DNA of 64,000 nt from Candidatus Omnitrophota bacterium (GTDB lineage Bacteria > Hinthialibacterota > Hinthialibacteria > Hinthialibacterales > JAKPRU01): contig JAKQSI010000067.1 of assembly GCA_029570205.1 (NCBI GenBank), forward strand, positions 59,141 to 123,140, in the 5' to 3' direction. The notes under the pieces were generated by a model. The model was not told the origin of the DNA, ran no database searches, and saw nothing but the letters and a program-made list of their open reading frames with translations. Positions 61,565 to 64,000 of this stretch are shown here, piece by piece. Within the stretch, counting starts at the first letter, position 1. Each line of letters begins with the position of its first letter. The position numbers and the translations under genes were made by a program.

Positions 61565-62653
61565 TTACTGATCCGCCTTCGGTCCAACTGGCGGAAGAAG
61601 CCATTTGTCCTTATTTTTGCCCCACCATTCCTTCCAGACAGCGGCTCTTTTACGGGCCTTTTCCCGTGTGGTCGATTCGTCTATCCGGCGAAGGTCCTTG
61701 CCGTCCACGATCATGTCCAACGCATTGCACGCCAGTATTTCGAATGCGCCATATTGCACCGAATCCCGATCGGGATTCGGCGGTCCGTACTCCTTATCGA
61801 GGAATGGAACAATCAGCTCCACCGCTTTCTTGTCCCGTGCATACGCGGCATCCATGATGGCGTTGTATTGCTTGACGAGATCCCCACTGGAGATTTCCTT
61901 TCTGATCTCAGCCGACGCTGCCGGATCCCCCAGCCGCGCCGCTGCCTTTCTCGCCGCTCGCTCAACCTTTGCAGCGGCATTACGATGCCACTCTTCTGTC
62001 AGAGGCTTTCCGCCCAAAGGCTTTTTCATCGCCTTCTGCAAATACGGAAGAAAACTCGCATCGCCGAGATCACCGGCTGCGAGGCAAGCGTTCTCGGCTA
62101 CTCCCCAGATTTGGCTTTGCGCGATATATTCACCGATTTTCTTGATAAGATCACCGGTCACAAACGACTTATCGAAATGTCCGATGAATTCCAATGACCT
62201 CACAACCAACTGTGTCTCCTCGTCCGTTACGGACGCCACAATGGCAGCCACAACGCGCTTGTCATCAATTCTTCCGTTATCCTCCCGGTCCAAATGACCC
62301 AGATTCGAAATCACCATATCCCGAACCGGCATATAGGGACTGTCTGCGTACTCAAGAATGGCATCCATCGAAGCGCCTGGCTTCTTTAGCATTTCTCTCC
62401 AGTCAAGAGGCGTGAAATCGAAAACAGGGTCATTCGGATTGCCGGCACGAAACTCGACCGGTGTGAAGGCTTTCTTCGCCGCAATCACGGGATCGAACTC
62501 TGTTGTGCCATCAACCGCTGCCAGGGCATTTGTATGAGACAAAACAAGAATAAGCAGGAGATTAACCGTCAATCTGGCACATGCAGTGCCGATATTTAAG
62601 GATCTATGCAGAGTTCCTTCTATTCCGCTTTCGTATAGAGATTCTACGTTCAT
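61565..62653 (-). CDS. Exported HEAT-repeat-like protein
   Basis: 362 residues. A hydrophobic stretch (about 27-46, LTVNLLLILVLSHTNALAA) acts as a late signal peptide. The rest is alpha-helical with HEAT-like pairs (SPYMPVRDMVISNLGHLDRED, DEETQLVVRSLEFIGHFD, WGVAENACLAAGDLGDASFLPYL) and a C-terminal basic KARKRAAVWKEWWGKNKDKW motif common in exported HEAT proteins of PVC-type bacteria. Probably a periplasmic scaffold. A GGAGC box lies upstream of ATG 62653. Confidence 0.75.
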   Translation of the reverse strand: MNVESLYESGIEGTLHRSLNIGTACARLTVNLLLILVLSHTNALAAVDGTTEFDPVIAAKKAFTPVEFRAGNPNDPVFDFTPLDWREMLKKPGASMDAILEYADSPYMPVRDMVISNLGHLDREDNGRIDDKRVVAAIVASVTDEETQLVVRSLEFIGHFDKSFVTGDLIKKIGEYIAQSQIWGVAENACLAAGDLGDASFLPYLQKAMKKPLGGKPLTEEWHRNAAAKVERAARKAAARLGDPAASAEIRKEISSGDLVKQYNAIMDAAYARDKKAVELIVPFLDKEYGPPNPDRDSVQYGAFEILACNALDMIVDGKDLRRIDESTTREKARKRAAVWKEWWGKNKDKWLLPPVGPKADQ

Positions 62654-62683
62654 CGGTTTCCGTGCTCCTTCCTTTTCGAATTC

Positions 62684-63973
62684 CTATTCGTTATTATTAG
62701 CCGCCCCAGACTCGCTGACTTTAAGCATGTACCCCGAACTGCCACTTCCATTCATCAACCTGTCACTATCACTGACGTGATTCAGTCCGTACGAATGACC
62801 TATTTCGTGTGCGACGGTATTACCAACCTCACCACCCGGCGAGATATAGCAGAAACCGTTTCTTTCGTAACCATTGCACTCATTACCAAATAGCATGACA
62901 TCCCCAGGCAGAAACGCTATGTATTTTTGCACATTGCCGTTCGGCGGAAGACTCTGAATAGCCAGTCGTACGTACTCTTCATCATCCGTCTCCCACAAAT
63001 TCACGTCCATATCGTTATCAGAGTAGATGTACGAATTCGGCACCGTAACAGCCACATTTTCTATGGCAGAAAATGAAACATTTGCATACGGAAGCCAGTA
63101 ACCGTTATAAGCATTTTGAATGCTGCTATTCGCGCCTGGCTGCGTGACTGCGGTTGATGCAGTCTGCTGCTGAGATGTGTACCAAGTGATTCTATAGAGA
63201 CCGACAGGAACGGACTTGGCCTTGTATGTATAAGTATACAAGTCTGCATTCATGGACTGCCCGTCCGCTTTGCCATATCGAACCTCTCTTTTCGATCCTT
63301 GATCAAGTGATGTATCGGTGAGATCGACGGTTGTCGCTGTTTCTCTTGTGGATGTTGGACTAATCGTGAAATTCCATGACGGATTGTGAAGATAAACCCT
63401 GTTTCCATAAGTCGTCAGATTGACCCTGCAGGGATAGGAGTTTGTCACACTCTGGCGAAGGTGCATGGTATATGGATGTGTATAGTGCTCCCATCCCGCA
63501 TTCAGTCGATGCTCATTCCATTGTGCGCTGACGTTCGATCCGGCGCCCTTTGGAGTGGTGTCATCAGTATCAGGTGTCCCGTCGCTGTCATCATCCGTGT
63601 CCGGCCCCTGCTCATTTCCATCGTCCTGACCGTCAGCATTTGCGTCGGAATCGCTGATATTGGCCGTTCCGTCGCCGTCCATATCGGTGTCATTGTTGTT
63701 GTTCACACCGTCAGCATCAATATCGCTGTCACTTCCATTCAATACCCCGTCACCGTCGGTGTCCGGATCACTCCCATTCGCCAGCCCATCCGCGTCGATA
63801 TCGGGGTCGCTGCCGTTATTGATGCCGTCTCCATCAACGTCGGGATCACTGCCATTGAGGATACCGTCTCCATCAACGTCAGGATCTTGGCCGTTCGGTA
63901 TTCCATCGCCATCGATATCATTGGGGTTCGGTGTCCCCGTCGGGGTATACTGCTGGCAGGCTTTGGCGGACAT
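62684..63973 (-). CDS. Metzincin-type zinc protease with calcium-binding repeats (5' end may lie outside)
   Basis: At least 429 residues. The N-terminal about 125 residues are nine or more 13-residue Asp-rich repeats (DPDVDGDGI-x-NGS), thrombospondin-type-3-like calcium loops. A beta-rich region follows, then the protease core with HEIGHSYGLNH (His389, Glu390, His393, His399), the zinc motif HExxHxxGxxH, and a likely Met-turn at RLMNG (Met407). ATG 63973 has GGAGGG eight bases upstream, but no signal peptide follows it and the frame stays open to the window edge, so the gene may be longer. It is probably secreted. The peptidase family is uncertain. Confidence 0.82.
   Translation of the reverse strand: MSAKACQQYTPTGTPNPNDIDGDGIPNGQDPDVDGDGILNGSDPDVDGDGINNGSDPDIDADGLANGSDPDTDGDGVLNGSDSDIDADGVNNNNDTDMDGDGTANISDSDANADGQDDGNEQGPDTDDDSDGTPDTDDTTPKGAGSNVSAQWNEHRLNAGWEHYTHPYTMHLRQSVTNSYPCRVNLTTYGNRVYLHNPSWNFTISPTSTRETATTVDLTDTSLDQGSKREVRYGKADGQSMNADLYTYTYKAKSVPVGLYRITWYTSQQQTASTAVTQPGANSSIQNAYNGYWLPYANVSFSAIENVAVTVPNSYIYSDNDMDVNLWETDDEEYVRLAIQSLPPNGNVQKYIAFLPGDVMLFGNECNGYERNGFCYISPGGEVGNTVAHEIGHSYGLNHVSDSDRLMNGSGSSGYMLKVSESGAANNNE
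63640..63930 (-). repeat. Tandem 39-base-type repeats encoding DxDGDG loops
   Basis: Repeats of about 39 bases encode DPDVDGDGI-x-NGS units, with near-identical phrases such as CCGTCTCCATCAACGTC recurring. They lie inside the protease gene and are coding repeats, not CRISPR. Confidence 0.8.
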
Positions 63974-64000
63974 GATGAATCCCTCCGGCCCCTCTTTCGG

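Noticed and set aside
63640-63930. CRISPR-like short repeats
   Set aside because: The repeats have no unique spacers and encode DxDGDG calcium loops in frame.

Overview
The window carries about 45 supportable protein genes on both strands. There is no rRNA, tRNA, CRISPR array, transposase or phage gene that I can recognise. Envelope genes (secretins, a PilM-type pilus platform, Lgt, LspA, lipobox proteins) indicate a Gram-negative, two-membrane bacterium. Several traits fit PVC-like or related candidate phyla (for example Sumerlaeota, Hydrogenedentota, Planctomycetota): a Tat-exported Gfo/Idh/MocA oxidoreductase, secreted beta-propellers, a pseudopilin-tail remnant, an NHL/FG-GAP giant and a CCYG-type Lgt. 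That placement is inference and weak. TGA is an ordinary stop: many genes are coupled through ATGA overlaps. Coding density is high and codon use looks even.

Layout. 1-5.1 kb (minus): polA-coaE-rho, chained by 4-base overlaps. 5.6-15 kb (minus): a type IV pilus/type II secretion-like block, transcribed as cohesin-domain protein, PilM-PilN fusion, membrane-anchored TPR-like protein, then a large TPR-secretin. A one-domain sigma-54 activator (15.2-16.2 kb) lies just upstream. 16.3-18.1 kb (minus): lgt, lspA and a DksA-like regulator. 18.4 kb (plus): a small PC4-type ssDNA-binding protein. 18.8-21.6 kb (minus): a secreted clan-A-like glycoside hydrolase. 22.0-25.2 kb (plus): an unusual Ski2/Hel308-like helicase ending in an OmpR/PhoB-type winged helix, followed by a MazE/MazF-like toxin-antitoxin pair; both have strong promoters overlapped by palindromes. 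25.2-31.2 kb (minus): a sugar/envelope cluster with a pseudopilin-tail remnant, two secreted propeller-like proteins, a GT2 glycosyltransferase and a Tat-exported oxidoreductase.

31.4-40.7 kb is housekeeping: a PGPGW membrane protein, an HTH membrane protein coupled to purB, rsmE-mtaB-uvrC (minus), the alpha half of a class I fumarase without its beta half, and leuC-leuD. 40.9-43.9 kb (plus) holds a compact three-gene operon: a TPR lipoprotein and two different stand-alone secretin-domain proteins. 44-49 kb is accessory: two unknown genes, a decayed formylglycine-generating-enzyme-like pseudogene, a methyltransferase with a premature stop, and an ApaLI-like restriction-modification operon. 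49.2-64 kb holds large exported proteins: a 3074-residue NHL/Ig-like/FG-GAP protein, a beta-propeller, a HEAT-repeat protein and a metzincin-type protease with calcium-binding repeats, cut by the window end. Intergenic gaps hold several families of dispersed palindromic repeats.

The best candidates for undescribed biology are the helicase-winged-helix protein under a palindromic operator, the split-secretin operon, and the repeated module in the giant protein. All functional calls come from reading motifs by eye; no database search was run.
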